From Actinomycetota bacterium (GTDB lineage: Bacteria; Actinomycetota; Acidimicrobiia; Acidimicrobiales; MedAcidi-G1), in NCBI GenBank assembly GCA_014381945.1, contig JACNKQ010000046.1, forward strand, positions 1 to 47,529: DNA of 47,529 nucleotides, given 5' to 3'. The notes beneath the pieces were generated by a model. That model ran no database searches, was not told where the DNA came from, and was given only the letters and a program-made list of their open reading frames with translations. Shown here piece after piece: positions 1 to 6,367 of this stretch (the stretch's first letter is position 1; every line of letters begins with the position of its first letter). The position numbers and the translations under genes are program-made.

Positions 1-579
1 GGTTCGGGTATGCCGGATATGGGCGGTTCGGGTTCGGGTATGCCGGACATGGGTGGCATGTACGACCCGTCGATGTATGACCCGTCGGACACGGGTGGTG
101 TGACGACGACGACGATGTACGACCCGTCGATGTATGACCCGTCGGACACGGGTGGTGTGACGACGACGACGATGTACGACCCGTCGATGTATGACCCGTC
201 GGACACGGGTGGTGTGACGACGACGACGATGTACGACCCGTCGATGTATGACCCGTCGGACACGGGTGGTGTGACGACGACGACGATGTACGACCCGTCG
301 ATGTATGACCCGTCGGACACGGGTGGTGTGACGACGACGACGATGTACGACCCGTCGGAGGCGACGACGACGATGGCACCCGTGGAGACGCCCGTGGAGA
401 CGACCGTGCCGCCCGAGACGACGATGGCGCCCACGACGACCGTGCCGCCCATGACGACGATGGCGCCCGAGACGACGATGGCGCCCGAGACGACGATGGC
501 GCCCACGACTACGTACATGGACTACACGACGACCACGATGATGGCGCCTGTGACCACGACCATGTACCAGTTGCCCTAG
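1..579 (+). CDS. C-terminal part of a low-complexity repeat protein
   Basis: The frame is open from the first base, so this is the 3' part of a longer gene; the first ATG at 10 is probably internal. The visible product begins with Gly/Ser/Met-rich GSGMPDMGG units, continues with five copies of a 19-residue repeat (MYDPSMYDPSDTGGVTTTT), and ends in Thr/Pro-rich ETTMAP-type repeats and a short Tyr-containing tail. There is no recognisable domain, membrane segment or sorting motif in the visible part. Such Thr/Pro/Gly-rich tails are common in secreted or wall-associated actinobacterial proteins, and a Thr-rich lipoprotein follows 7 nt downstream, so an extracellular location is plausible but inferred. 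No function can be assigned. Confidence 0.6.
   Translation, partial: GSGMPDMGGSGSGMPDMGGMYDPSMYDPSDTGGVTTTTMYDPSMYDPSDTGGVTTTTMYDPSMYDPSDTGGVTTTTMYDPSMYDPSDTGGVTTTTMYDPSMYDPSDTGGVTTTTMYDPSEATTTMAPVETPVETTVPPETTMAPTTTVPPMTTMAPETTMAPETTMAPTTTYMDYTTTTMMAPVTTTMYQLP
58..342 (+). repeat. Five tandem 57-bp coding repeats
   Basis: Five copies of a 57-bp unit begin at 58, 115, 172, 229 and 286, and the first 15 nt of a sixth follow. The copies appear identical at the DNA level, including codon choice. The unit length is a multiple of three, so copy-number change keeps the reading frame. Identity at synonymous positions suggests recent expansion or continuing homogenisation. Confidence 0.95.
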
Positions 580-586
580 GCGGCCC

Positions 587-1063
587 GTGATGCCATGTCT
601 GAGAATTACCTTCACGGTGGTCGTCGTAGCCCTATTCGCCGCTGCCTGCGGCGGGGGTGGTGGCGGTGACGAGACCCCTGCACCGACCAGCAGCACGACG
701 ACGGTTGCCACGACCACCACCGGAGCGCCGACGGCGACATCCACGACGACCGAGGCTCCTGAGACGCCCACGACAACCGAGGTTCCTGAGGCGCCCACGA
801 CGACGTCCACGGCGGTGCCAACGACGACCGTCCCCAAGGACGAGTACGTCCCCACCGACTACGCCACCGAAGGCGTGCTCGATGTCTCCGAGCTGGCCGA
901 GGACGTGACACCGGTCGGTGTCATCGCTGCGGCGGTACTGCTCGCCACCGGCGACATCGAAGCGGCCCTGGCGGACGGGCTCGTCACCCCGGCCGAGGTC
1001 GAGGTGGCCGCCGACGCCATCGATAACGGCACGCTAGACGATTGGATGGAGCAGGCCGGCTGA
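587..1063 (+). CDS. Thr-rich predicted lipoprotein
   Basis: A 158-residue protein with an N-terminal export signal: a short charged start, a hydrophobic stretch (TVVVVALFAAA, about residues 10-20), then Cys21 followed by a Gly run. This looks like a type II (lipoprotein) signal with a non-canonical lipobox (AAA-C). Residues 28-85 are a Thr/Pro/Ala/Glu linker with TTTEAPETP-type repeats. The last 70 residues are acidic and probably folded. They contain an Ala/Val-rich helix followed by an acidic helical segment. Start is GTG 587 or the adjacent ATG 590. It shares Thr-rich character with the repeat protein upstream, so both may be surface components. No family is recognised. Confidence 0.7.
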   Translation: MMPCLRITFTVVVVALFAAACGGGGGGDETPAPTSSTTTVATTTTGAPTATSTTTEAPETPTTTEVPEAPTTTSTAVPTTTVPKDEYVPTDYATEGVLDVSELAEDVTPVGVIAAAVLLATGDIEAALADGLVTPAEVEVAADAIDNGTLDDWMEQAG

Positions 1064-1079
1064 GTGGGCCCGTTCCCGA

Positions 1080-1085
1080 TACCCT
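1080..1085 (+). promoter_or_regulatory. Putative -10 box (TACCCT), leaderless start
   Basis: TACCCT fits TANNNT and lies 7 nt before ATG 1093, so transcription would begin at or next to the start codon. No Shine-Dalgarno sequence precedes this ATG. The same layout recurs at 1851, 1887, 5560, 7413, 11181 and 39034. Confidence 0.45.
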
Positions 1086-1092
1086 CGGCGCC

Positions 1093-1332
1093 ATGAGTGA
1101 ACTGACGCCGGAGGCCCCTCAGGACGATCCCGAACTCGATGCGCTCGAGGCCGACGTGGCGGTCATCGAGGCCGCCATGGAGAAGGTCGACGACGGCGAC
1201 CTGGCCGGATACGAGGAACTCGTCGCCGGGCTCGGCGATGGTCCCACCGAACCGACTCCGTCAGAGCAGGTCGGGGATGGTGCCGTCGGGCACGAGCTCG
1301 ACACGGGGCCCGAGGGCCAGCGCGCCGTCTGA
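1093..1332 (+). CDS. Small acidic protein of unknown function
   Basis: A 79-residue, strongly acidic protein. Residues 13-45 (DALEADVAVIEAAMEKVDDGDLAGYEEL region) form a predicted amphipathic helix and resemble the coiled-coil 'lexdlaxieaAlxrlddG' stretch that precedes the zinc finger in short DksA/TraR-type proteins, but no cysteines follow, so any zinc finger is absent. The TACCCT box 7 nt upstream supports expression as a leaderless message. The last 24 codons overlap the 3' end of the convergent histidine phosphatase gene (72 nt), which is unusual; that C-terminus may be under little constraint. The DksA resemblance is weak and rests on pattern only. Confidence 0.5.
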   Translation: MSELTPEAPQDDPELDALEADVAVIEAAMEKVDDGDLAGYEELVAGLGDGPTEPTPSEQVGDGAVGHELDTGPEGQRAV

Positions 1333-1842
1333 CCACTCGATCCACCGGCCCGCCAGGTTTGCGACCCGGCTCCACGGCTCCCCGCACGCCTTCTCCAGCG
1401 CATAGATCACGCCGCCGTGGGTGATTACCAGGGCCTCGTCGACCGTCCGGGCCACGATCCTTCCCAAACCTGCACCCACCCTGTCCATCAGCGCCACATC
1501 TGACTCGTAGCCCTCCGGCCGAGTCCCCGAGTCGAGGTGACCGGGCCAGCCCGCCTCGATCTCCTCACGGGTCAGGCCCTGCCACGGGCCGGCGTTGCGT
1601 TCCATGAGGTCGGGATCCGTCGGCACCGGACCGAGTCCGAGCTCGGCGGCGATGACAACGGCGGTGTCTGCGGCCCGTCGCAGCGGCGAGGCGGTCACCG
1701 ACTCGAAGGCCCCGAGAACCCGGGCAGCCGTCTCCGCCTGACGCAGGCCCCGCTCGCTCAGCGGCGGGTCCTCCTGACCCTGCCACCGGCCGACGGCGTT
1801 CCATTCGGACTCCCCGTGGCGGATCAGCAGCAGGCGTGGCAC
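1261..1842 (-). CDS. Histidine phosphatase (phosphoglycerate mutase-like)
   Basis: A 193-residue protein that begins VPRLLLIRHGESEWN from GTG 1842. LIRHGESEWN is the catalytic RHG motif of the histidine phosphatase superfamily, with the His phosphorylated during turnover. The second catalytic His appears in ALVITHGGVIYAL, and the conserved SPLRRAADTA and ERNAGPWQG segments lie between. The length is close to the compact acid-phosphatase/CobC-type members and shorter than cofactor-dependent mutases (about 230-250 residues), so a broad-specificity phosphatase is more likely than a glycolytic mutase. A longer open frame reaches 2175, but homology starts at 1842, where TACGGT sits 8 nt upstream. 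A histidine phosphatase/mutase near mshA and a YbjN-like gene also occurs in mycobacteria. Confidence 0.88.
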   Translation of the reverse strand: MPRLLLIRHGESEWNAVGRWQGQEDPPLSERGLRQAETAARVLGAFESVTASPLRRAADTAVVIAAELGLGPVPTDPDLMERNAGPWQGLTREEIEAGWPGHLDSGTRPEGYESDVALMDRVGAGLGRIVARTVDEALVITHGGVIYALEKACGEPWSRVANLAGRWIEWSDGALALGPRVELVPDGTIPDLL

Positions 1843-1850
1843 GGACGCCG

Positions 1851-1856
1851 ACCGTA
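1851..1856 (-). promoter_or_regulatory. Putative -10 box (TACGGT), minus strand
   Basis: On the minus strand TACGGT lies 8 nt upstream of GTG 1842 of the histidine phosphatase. It is back to back with the -10 box of the moaD-like gene, so the 57-bp divergent gap would hold two promoters giving leaderless or nearly leaderless messages. Confidence 0.4.
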
Positions 1857-1886
1857 CCGGCCTTGGGAGAGGAGGGGGCGCCTCCC

Positions 1887-1892
1887 TACACT
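1887..1892 (+). promoter_or_regulatory. Putative -10 box (TACACT), leaderless start
   Basis: TACACT (TANNNT) lies 7 nt before ATG 1900. There is no purine-rich ribosome-binding site at normal spacing, which fits a leaderless message for the moaD-like/mshA transcript. Confidence 0.45.
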
Positions 1893-1899
1893 TGCGGGC

Positions 1900-2139
1900 A
1901 TGGCCGTACTTCGTCTCTTCGCCTCCGTGCGCGTCGCCGCCGGAACAGGCGAGGCCGACGTCCCCGGATCCACCGTCGGCCAGGTCGTGGGAGCCGCCTG
2001 CGATCGCTTCGGTACCGAGTTCGCCGACCTCGTCCAGAACTGTCGTGTGTGGCTCAACGGCGACCCGGCAGCCGGCGACGACCCGGTCGCCGCCACCGAC
2101 GAGGTGGCGATACTGCCACCGGTGTCCGGAGGCTGCTGA
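1900..2139 (+). CDS. MoaD/ThiS family sulfur-carrier-like protein
   Basis: A 79-residue beta-grasp protein. It has a MoaD-like N-terminus (MAVLRLFASVRVAAG), a central VWLNGDPA turn and the family C-terminus DEVAILPPVSGG. MoaD/ThiS proteins carry sulfur as a thiocarboxylate on the terminal Gly, after adenylation, for molybdopterin, thiamine or cysteine synthesis. Here one Cys follows the Gly-Gly, so the GG end is not exposed and would need trimming if the usual chemistry applies. No moaE, moeB or thi genes lie nearby. The gene overlaps mshA by one base (TGATG), so the two are probably co-transcribed. The physiological pathway cannot be told from this window. Confidence 0.85.
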   Translation: MAVLRLFASVRVAAGTGEADVPGSTVGQVVGAACDRFGTEFADLVQNCRVWLNGDPAAGDDPVAATDEVAILPPVSGGC

Positions 2140-3347
2140 TGCGCCACCTGGCCGTGCTGTCGATGCACACCTCACCGCTGGTCCAGCCCGGCTCCGGGGA
2201 CGGGGGCGGTATGACCGTCTACGTCCGTGAGGTCGTGTGCTCCCTCGCCAGGGCGGGCGTGCAGGCCACCGTGTTCACCCGCCGGACCGACGACACGACC
2301 CCCGAGGTCGTCGAGGTCGAACCGGGCTTCCGGGTCGTGCAGGTCGAGGCCGGCCGCCACGATCTACCCAAGGAGCAACTCCCGGAGGTCGTCGACGTGT
2401 TCGCCGACCGGGTCTCCGAGCATCTCGTCGACGGCGGGTACGACGGCCTGCTCGCCAACTACTGGTTGAGCGGACAGGCGGGGCACCGGCTCAAGCACGA
2501 ACTCGACCTGCCCCTCATAACGGTCTTCCACACCCTTGCCCGGGTCAAGGCCGAGACCGGCGACTTCGAGCCGCAGCGGCGCATGGACGCCGAATCCGAG
2601 GTCATCCGCTGTTCCGACGTGATCCTCGCCAACAGCGTCGAGGAGGTTCGCCAACTCGTCCACCACTACGGCGCCGTCGAGTCCCGGATCGAGATCGTGC
2701 CGCCCGGTGTCGACCACTCCCTGTTCTCGCCGGGCTTCCAGGACGACGCCCGCGACGCCCTAGGAATCGGACCCGGCGAGCTGCTGCTCTTCGTGGGCCG
2801 GATCCAGCCGCTGAAGGGGGTCGACGTGGCGGTTCGCACCCTCGCCGAGCTCGACCGGCCCGGTGCCAGGCTCGCCGTTGTGGGTGGGGCCAGCGGCGTC
2901 GACGGCCCAGCCGAGGAACTCCGGGTCCGTCGGCTCGTCGACGAGCTTGATCTCACCGAGCGGGTGCTCTTCGTTCCGCCGCAGCCGCACGGGCAGTTGG
3001 CGACCTGGTACCGGGCGTCCGACGTGGTCGTCATGCCCAGCCGTTCCGAGTCGTTCGGGCTGGTCGCACTCGAGGCCGCGGCCTGTGGCGTTCCGGTCGT
3101 CGCCGCCTCGGTCGGAGGCCTTCGCACCCTTGTGCGCCACGGCCGTACCGGCTACCTCGTCGAAGGACGCGATCCGGCCGACTATGCGGCCCACGTAGCC
3201 ACCCTGCTCGACGACACGTCAGCCGCCGCCGAGATGGCCATGTGCGCAGCCGAGCACGCCTGGTCCTACACGTGGGCAGCCACCGCCGCACGCCTGCACC
3301 GCGTCTGCGACGACCTCTCGCTGCGGGCCCTGGTCGACTGCTCCTGA
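2139..3347 (+). CDS. mshA: D-inositol-3-phosphate glycosyltransferase (mycothiol)
   Basis: A 402-residue GT4/GT-B glycosyltransferase. MshA transfers GlcNAc from UDP-GlcNAc to inositol 3-phosphate, the first committed step of mycothiol synthesis. The N-terminal signature HTSPLVQPGSGDGGGMTVYV closely resembles the mycobacterial MshA segment ([20 protein letters not shown]), and NYWLSGQAG, FHTLARVK, PPGVD and FVGRIQPLKG follow in family order. The C-terminal ESFGLVALEAAACG holds the nucleotide-sugar EX7E motif. ATG 2139 overlaps the preceding stop codon by one base, and the homologous region begins within eight residues of it. Mycothiol is restricted to Actinobacteria, making this the strongest taxonomic marker here. 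Confidence 0.93.
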   Translation: MRHLAVLSMHTSPLVQPGSGDGGGMTVYVREVVCSLARAGVQATVFTRRTDDTTPEVVEVEPGFRVVQVEAGRHDLPKEQLPEVVDVFADRVSEHLVDGGYDGLLANYWLSGQAGHRLKHELDLPLITVFHTLARVKAETGDFEPQRRMDAESEVIRCSDVILANSVEEVRQLVHHYGAVESRIEIVPPGVDHSLFSPGFQDDARDALGIGPGELLLFVGRIQPLKGVDVAVRTLAELDRPGARLAVVGGASGVDGPAEELRVRRLVDELDLTERVLFVPPQPHGQLATWYRASDVVVMPSRSESFGLVALEAAACGVPVVAASVGGLRTLVRHGRTGYLVEGRDPADYAAHVATLLDDTSAAAEMAMCAAEHAWSYTWAATAARLHRVCDDLSLRALVDCS

Positions 3348-3349
3348 TC

Positions 3350-3380
3350 TTCGGGCCCGGCTGACCGGCAGGGCCCCGAA
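3350..3380 (+). terminator. GC-rich hairpin after mshA
   Basis: TTCGGGCCC (3350-3358) pairs with GGGCCCCGAA (3371-3380) with a single bulged C, enclosing about 12 nt. There is no U-tract, and the right arm abuts the start of the YbjN-like gene. It could be an intrinsic terminator of the U-less kind, or a structure that modulates the next gene. Confidence 0.4.
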
Positions 3381-3385
3381 CCAGG

Positions 3386-3871
3386 ATGCCCCCGATGGAC
3401 GAGTCGCCACCGCTCTCCGCAGACGAGCAGGATCGGCTGGTAGTGCTGATCGACGCCTGGCTCGGACACCAGTTGGCGGAGAACCCGGTGCTCGCCGCCG
3501 TCGACCGGGATCCCGAAGTCGGCCCGTCGGAGCAGCGTTGGCACATGCGGGTACTGGGCGACGAGAAGGACACCTTCACCCTGCGGTTCACGTTGCGCCA
3601 GCGGATGCTCCACTACGAGACCTACGTGATGCCGGCGCCCGAGGAGAACCACGGCGCCTTCTTCGAACACCTGCTGAGCCGGAACCGGAAGCTGGTCGGG
3701 GCCGCCTTCTGCATCGGCGAGGAGGACGCCGTGTTCCTGGTGGGTGCCGTGCCGGCCCGGTCGGTCGACGAGGCCGAGCTCGACCGGCTGCTGGGGACCC
3801 TGTGGACGGCGGTCGAGCAGTGCTTCGGTTCGGCGGTGCGGATCGGGTTCACCTCCCGGTTCAACGGCTGA
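3386..3871 (+). CDS. YbjN domain-containing protein
   Basis: A 161-residue protein (158 if ATG 3395 is used, which has AGG 9 nt upstream and is slightly better placed). It has the YbjN/type III secretion chaperone-like fold pattern: an N-terminal helix (EQDRLVVLIDAWL), then WHMRVLGDEKDTFTLRFTLRQRMLHYETYVMPAP, then LLSRNRKLVGAAFCIGEEDAVFLVGAVPARSVDEAELDRLLGTLW. YbjN-like genes sit directly after mshA in mycobacteria (the Rv0486-Rv0487 arrangement), which supports both calls. The biochemical role is unknown; E. coli YbjN has been linked to motility and stress responses. It is soluble, with no signal peptide. Confidence 0.82.
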   Translation: MPPMDESPPLSADEQDRLVVLIDAWLGHQLAENPVLAAVDRDPEVGPSEQRWHMRVLGDEKDTFTLRFTLRQRMLHYETYVMPAPEENHGAFFEHLLSRNRKLVGAAFCIGEEDAVFLVGAVPARSVDEAELDRLLGTLWTAVEQCFGSAVRIGFTSRFNG

Positions 3872-3877
3872 AGTTCT

Positions 3878-3907
3878 TTGTTGTCTTTCATGCTATTTCG
3901 ATCTAAT
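3878..3907 (+). promoter_or_regulatory. Sigma70-like promoter ahead of the repeat array
   Basis: TTGTTG (3878-3883), an 18-nt spacer and TCTAAT (3902-3907) sit in a short AT-rich island (3871-3911) that stands out from its GC-rich surroundings. It faces the 114-bp repeats and the MFS gene, so transcripts would carry the whole array as a long 5' leader. Confidence 0.45.
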
Positions 3908-3920
3908 CTGGTCCCCAGGC

Positions 3921-4377
3921 CCGGTGGCCGGTCTGTCGGGGATCGATCGGGGAAGTGCGATCCCGGGTGTACCGACCACCGGGCCGACACGCGGGTCGGG
4001 ACATCGAGGCCACCGGGCCTCGGACAGGCAACGTCCGGTGGCCGGTCTGTCGGGGATCGATCGGGGAAGTGCGATCCCGGGTGTACCGACCACCGGGCCG
4101 ACACGCGGGTCGGGACATCGAGGCCACCGGGCCTCGGACAGGCAACGTCCGGTGGCCGGTCTGTCGGGGATCGATCGGGGAAGTGCGATCCCGGGTGTAC
4201 CGACCACCGGGCCGACACGCGGGTCGGGACATCGAGGCCACCGGGCCTCGGACAGGCAACGTCCGGTGGCCGGTCTGTCGGGGATCGATCGGGGAAGTGC
4301 GATCCCGGGTGTACCGACCACCGGGCCGACACGTACTCCCCCCACCGGGCCGACACGCGGGTCGGGACATCGAGGCT
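3921..4377 (+). repeat. Four tandem 114-bp repeats with hairpins
   Basis: Units begin at 3921, 4035, 4149 and 4263. The first three appear identical. The fourth has a 24-bp extra segment (about 4334-4357) that re-duplicates CCACCGGGCCGACACG, and it breaks off at GAGGC. Each unit contains GGGATCG...CGATCCC (7-bp stem, 12-nt loop; 3939-3964 in copy 1) and outer CCGGTGGCC/GGCCACCGG arms. The unit is a multiple of three and nearly stop-free, so all frames look open, but no translation signals support a protein. The GAGG at the end of the last copy serves as ribosome-binding site of the MFS gene. Together with 3872-3920 this fills the 512-bp gap between the YbjN-like and MFS genes. Confidence 0.93.
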
Positions 4378-4383
4378 CATTTC

Positions 4384-5562
4384 GTGACGGTGCAGCGTCC
4401 GGCCCGTTCGCTGATCTTCGCGGTCACGGCGATGGGCCTGCTCAACAACTCGCTGCTGATGAGCTCGACCCCGGAGATCCTCGAGACCTTCGGGGCACCC
4501 ACCTCGCGGGCCGGCCTCCTTATCGCCTGCGGCACCGTGACCGGCATCGTGGCGGCCCCTGCCATGGGGTTCCTGGCCGACCGGTTCGGCCGCAAGCGGG
4601 TGCTCATCCCCTGCCTGGTCGTGTTCGGCGTCTTCGGGGCACTCGGCGGACTGGCTCCGACGCTGGGCTGGTTGCTGGCCGCCCGTGTCTTCCAGGGCGT
4701 CGGCTCGGCCGGCCTCATCAACCTCGCCGTCGTCATCCTCTCCGACCACTGGCGGGGCCTCGACCGGGCACGCCTCATCGGTCAGAACTCGGCGGTCATC
4801 ACCGCCTGCCTCGCCGTGTTCCCGTTCCTCGGTGGTCTCACGACCGACCTGGTGGGCTGGCGCTGGATGTTCGGCTTCTACTCGATGGCCCTCGTCGTCG
4901 CCGCCGTCCTAGCGGTCCGCCTGGTCGATGCCTGGGAGCCACGCCCCGTCACCGTCGGTGCCCAACTGAGCGGCGCCTGGTCACAACTCCGCCGTCCGGC
5001 CATGGCGACCGTCGTCTGCCTGGACGGCATCATCTTCCTCGTCATGTTCGGCCTGTTCCTGACCGTGATGCCGATCTACCTCGACGAGGCGTTCGGCCTC
5101 GGACCGACCCAGAGGGGACTCGTCGCCGCAGCGCCCGCCATCACCTCCACGATCTCGGCGCTGGTTGTGGCCCGTGCCCGCAGCCGCCTCCCTGCGGCCC
5201 GACTGATACAGGTCGGCCTCGCCGTGTTCGGCCTCACCTTCCTCCTCATGGGGATCGGACCACTGTGGCTCCTGGTGGTCGGCGCCGCCATCTACGGGCT
5301 CGCCGAGGGCCTCACGATCCCGACGCTGCAGGACCTCGTCGCCGAATGGGCACCCGAACAGGTCCGCGGAGCGGTCATGGCGATGTCGATCGGCGTGCTG
5401 CGCCTGGGCCAGACCTCCGGCCCGCTCGCCTTCGGGCTCGCCCTGGGGCTCTGGTCGGGCCAGGTCGTGTTCGTCCTCGCCGGACTCGGGGTGTTCGCCC
5501 TCGCCGGGATCGTCGGCGCCAGCCGGGTGATCGAGACCGGTGGCCCGCCGGCCACCCGGTAG
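4384..5562 (+). CDS. MFS transporter
   Basis: A 392-residue, 12-helix major facilitator protein. The MFS loop 2-3 motif appears as MGFLADRFGRKRVLI, and RVFQGVGSAGLINLAVVI, GWRWMFGF and a second half beginning near QLRRPAMATVV follow. This resembles drug:H+ antiporters (DHA-type), but the substrate is unknown. The frame is open far upstream because of the stop-free repeats; GTG 4384 is chosen because GAGG lies 8 nt upstream and the family N-terminus (LIFAVTAMGLLNNSLLM) starts just after. Expression may be influenced by the repeat array preceding it. Confidence 0.88.
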   Translation: MTVQRPARSLIFAVTAMGLLNNSLLMSSTPEILETFGAPTSRAGLLIACGTVTGIVAAPAMGFLADRFGRKRVLIPCLVVFGVFGALGGLAPTLGWLLAARVFQGVGSAGLINLAVVILSDHWRGLDRARLIGQNSAVITACLAVFPFLGGLTTDLVGWRWMFGFYSMALVVAAVLAVRLVDAWEPRPVTVGAQLSGAWSQLRRPAMATVVCLDGIIFLVMFGLFLTVMPIYLDEAFGLGPTQRGLVAAAPAITSTISALVVARARSRLPAARLIQVGLAVFGLTFLLMGIGPLWLLVVGAAIYGLAEGLTIPTLQDLVAEWAPEQVRGAVMAMSIGVLRLGQTSGPLAFGLALGLWSGQVVFVLAGLGVFALAGIVGASRVIETGGPPATR

Positions 5563-5565
5563 GTT
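5560..5565 (+). promoter_or_regulatory. Putative -10 box (TAGGTT) of proC
   Basis: TAGGTT lies 6 nt before GTG 5572 and includes the TAG stop of the MFS gene. No ribosome-binding site is visible, which fits a leaderless proC message independent of the MFS transcript. Confidence 0.45.
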
Positions 5566-5571
5566 CGCGGC

Positions 5572-6366
5572 GTGACGACGAAACTCCAGGTGGTCGGCGG
5601 CGGGAAGATGGGCGAGGCCCTCCTCGGTGGCCTCGTGGCCGACGGTTGGGCGGCGGCCGGCGAACTCCATGTGGCAGAACCCGACGACTCGCGCCGCGAC
5701 GCCCTGGTCGCCGCCATCCCCGGTCTCTCCGTCGGTCCCGATCCGGTCGCCGGCGCCGACACCCTCGTCGCCGTCAAGCCCGACGTGGTTCCCGTAGTGT
5801 GCGAGGTGCTTGCCGGTCTCGGCGTCACCCGGGTGCTCTCCATCGCCGCCGGCGTGCGCCTCGCCACCTTCGAGTCGGTCCTCGGCGAGGGTGTCCCTGT
5901 CGTACGGGCGATGCCCAACACGCCGTCGCTGGTCGGCGTCGGCGCCGCCGCCATCGCCGCCGGAACCGCCGCCGGTCCCGACGACCTCGAATGGGCGGCC
6001 GGCATCCTCTCGGCTGTGGGCACGGTCGTCGTCGTCGACGAACCGCTGCTCGACGCCGTCACCGGCCTGTCCGGTTCCGGTCCGGCCTACGTCTTCCTGC
6101 TCGCCGAGGCCCTCATCGACGCCGGAGAGGCGGCCGGCCTTCCACGGGAGACCGCCGCTGCGCTCACCGGGCAGACGCTCCTCGGTGCAGCGACCCTGCT
6201 GCACCGGGGCGACGACCCGCCGGCGACCCTGCGCCAGAACGTCACCTCGAAGGGCGGCACCACCGCCGCCGGCCTCGCCGTGTTCGAGGAATCGGGCTTT
6301 CGCGACCTCGTGCGCGAGGTCGTCGCCGCCGCCACCGAACGGTCCCGCGAACTCGGGGACTCCTGA
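5572..6366 (+). CDS. proC: Pyrroline-5-carboxylate reductase
   Basis: A 264-residue NAD(P)H-dependent reductase that converts 1-pyrroline-5-carboxylate to L-proline. The N-terminal Rossmann motif is VGGGKMGEALLGGL; VKPDVV and RAMPNTPSLVGVGA follow, and the C-terminal dimerisation/active-site domain carries TGLSGSGPAYVFLLAEALIDAGEAAGL and NVTSKGGTTAAGL. The length is normal for the family (about 260-280). GTG 5572 is preceded by a -10 box rather than a ribosome-binding site. The SAM hydrolase-like gene begins one nucleotide after its stop, so the two are likely co-transcribed. Confidence 0.95.
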   Translation: MTTKLQVVGGGKMGEALLGGLVADGWAAAGELHVAEPDDSRRDALVAAIPGLSVGPDPVAGADTLVAVKPDVVPVVCEVLAGLGVTRVLSIAAGVRLATFESVLGEGVPVVRAMPNTPSLVGVGAAAIAAGTAAGPDDLEWAAGILSAVGTVVVVDEPLLDAVTGLSGSGPAYVFLLAEALIDAGEAAGLPRETAAALTGQTLLGAATLLHRGDDPPATLRQNVTSKGGTTAAGLAVFEESGFRDLVREVVAAATERSRELGDS

Positions 6367-6367
6367 C

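Noticed and set aside
3921-4377. CRISPR array
   Set aside because: The repeats are contiguous 114-bp tandem copies with no unique spacers, and there are no cas genes.
3622-4749. Long open frames on both strands through the 114-bp repeats, giving 38-residue protein repeats
   Set aside because: The unit is 114 nt (38 codons) and lacks stops in most frames, so open frames arise automatically. No start with a ribosome-binding site precedes them, and they overlap the YbjN-like and MFS genes.
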